Source: Caenorhabditis elegans (taxonomy: Eukaryota; Nematoda; Chromadorea; Rhabditida; Rhabditidae). Taken from it: a stretch of 64,000 nt of DNA. Position 1 is the stretch's first letter; every line of letters begins with the position of its first letter. This document shows, one piece after another, positions 63,249-64,000 of this stretch. The notes under the pieces are model-generated. The model made no database searches. It had not been told where the DNA came from and saw nothing but the letters and a program-made list of their open reading frames with translations. The DNA lies in contig NC_003280.10 in the NCBI RefSeq assembly GCF_000002985.6, positions 2,906,001 through 2,970,000 of the forward strand, written 5' to 3'. A program made the position numbers and the translations under genes.

Positions 63249-64000
63249 TTCGGAATTGATTTCATACGTTTTTGGAAACTTTTGGCAATTTTTTGGCAAT
63301 TTTACAATAATTTTGAAAATTTCAAAAAAAAAATCCGGGATTTTTTTTCAATTTTAAGGTTTTTTTTTCAAATTGAAATATATTAATTAATTTGGTATAC
63401 AATTTTCTTCAAAAAAAAATTTCAAAAATGTTGCCAAATTTAAGTTACAAAAACATGGTGCATCGATCAGGAGAACATTATTTGTACTTTTTATATATTT
63501 TTTGGCCCTTTTTTATCATTTTTTTTCTGGCAATTGGCAGATTTTTTCGGGTTTAATTCCATAAGTTTTTGGCAATTTTGGCCAATTTCTCCAAGTTTTT
63601 CACAGCTTCCCCTCTCCCACCGTTCCACCAGCTAATCTCTCCTAATTCTACATGCCCTTAGTGCAGTTTTTCTCTCGTTTTTATGTTATTCTTGCCGTCT
63701 TTTAGTGAAAATGTGTCTGAGTGCAAACATTTTAGTGTATTGGTCTGTGAGGCAGGGGAGGTGTGTATTTCTCCATGTGATTGTAGTGAGAAACAGCTGA
63801 AATTTGATTAGTTTTTTGGGCATTTTTTATTCAGCTGGTTTGAAGTGGAATATTCTAGAAGTACTACAGAAAGTTAGGAAAAAATTGTGCTTTAAACTTT
63901 TTTTTGAAATTTAAAAAAATCGTAATTTTTCAGAACACTTTCGTAAAAGTTCTAGCATTTCTAGGAAAATTTTTTTTGGACTTTTTTCGGTTTATTATAG
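63246..64000. other. AT-rich window end
   Basis: There is no gene. A less repetitive patch at 63,600-63,800 (CTTCCCCTCTCCCACCGTTC, GAGGCAGGGGAGGTGTG) may be functional non-coding DNA. Confidence 0.35.

Overview
The window is nematode DNA, almost certainly Caenorhabditis elegans. The evidence is short introns ending in TTTCAG, AT-rich tracts full of inverted repeats, interstitial TTAGGC (the nematode telomere unit), palindromic MITE-like repeats, and nematode-specific families (receptor L-domain 'irld' proteins and srw chemoreceptors). The adjacent NECAP (ncap-1) and UBE2J2-type (ubc-15-like) genes recall the left arm of chromosome II. That placement is from memory and was not searched.

Layout. 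1-14,650: conserved housekeeping genes. A UBE2J2-type E2 (minus) and ncap-1 (minus) have huge low-complexity introns, and a TB2/DP1/REEP-family gene (plus) is divergent from ncap-1. 14,650-22,100: a repeat-filled spacer, an orphan seven-pass membrane protein (plus), and a divergent pair of two-exon genes for ~60-residue paralogous proteins. 22,100-55,900: a cluster of ten receptor L-domain genes, copies A-K without H (H is an srw gene), plus two srw-type 7TM receptor genes. 55,900-64,000: repeat-rich DNA with a 14-bp minisatellite in several blocks and only one doubtful exon.

The irld cluster resolves into two subtypes. Alpha copies (A, C, D, F, I, J) carry a DGRYLYKLF-like motif and an IRSN motif, and usually have an intron after 'LDG'. 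Beta copies (B, E, G, K) carry EEFVYKL and GSLTIRNT motifs and lack that intron. Three alpha/beta pairs are head to head over 115-140 bp (A/B, F/G, J/K), and two of these are followed by an srw gene (F-G-H and J-K-L), so the cluster looks built by duplicating an alpha-beta-srw module. Reconstructed exons were checked by phase arithmetic: A, B, D, E, F, G, H, I and L sum to whole codons. J carries a one-base frameshift and a lost splice donor, K needs an abnormally short intron, C is an L2-only remnant, and A lacks the hydrophobic tail.

Most of the structural novelty is in the introns. There are 23 tRNA-like units (A box, B box and T-run) in introns of F, I and J, arranged in ~155-164-bp periods. 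There is a 1-kb pure polypyrimidine intron tract in D and a 0.5-kb one in E. The same palindromic MITE family recurs in irld introns, and there are interstitial telomere-like arrays and a GTCGGCTGC-motif array. No bacterial operons, CRISPR arrays or viral genes were seen.
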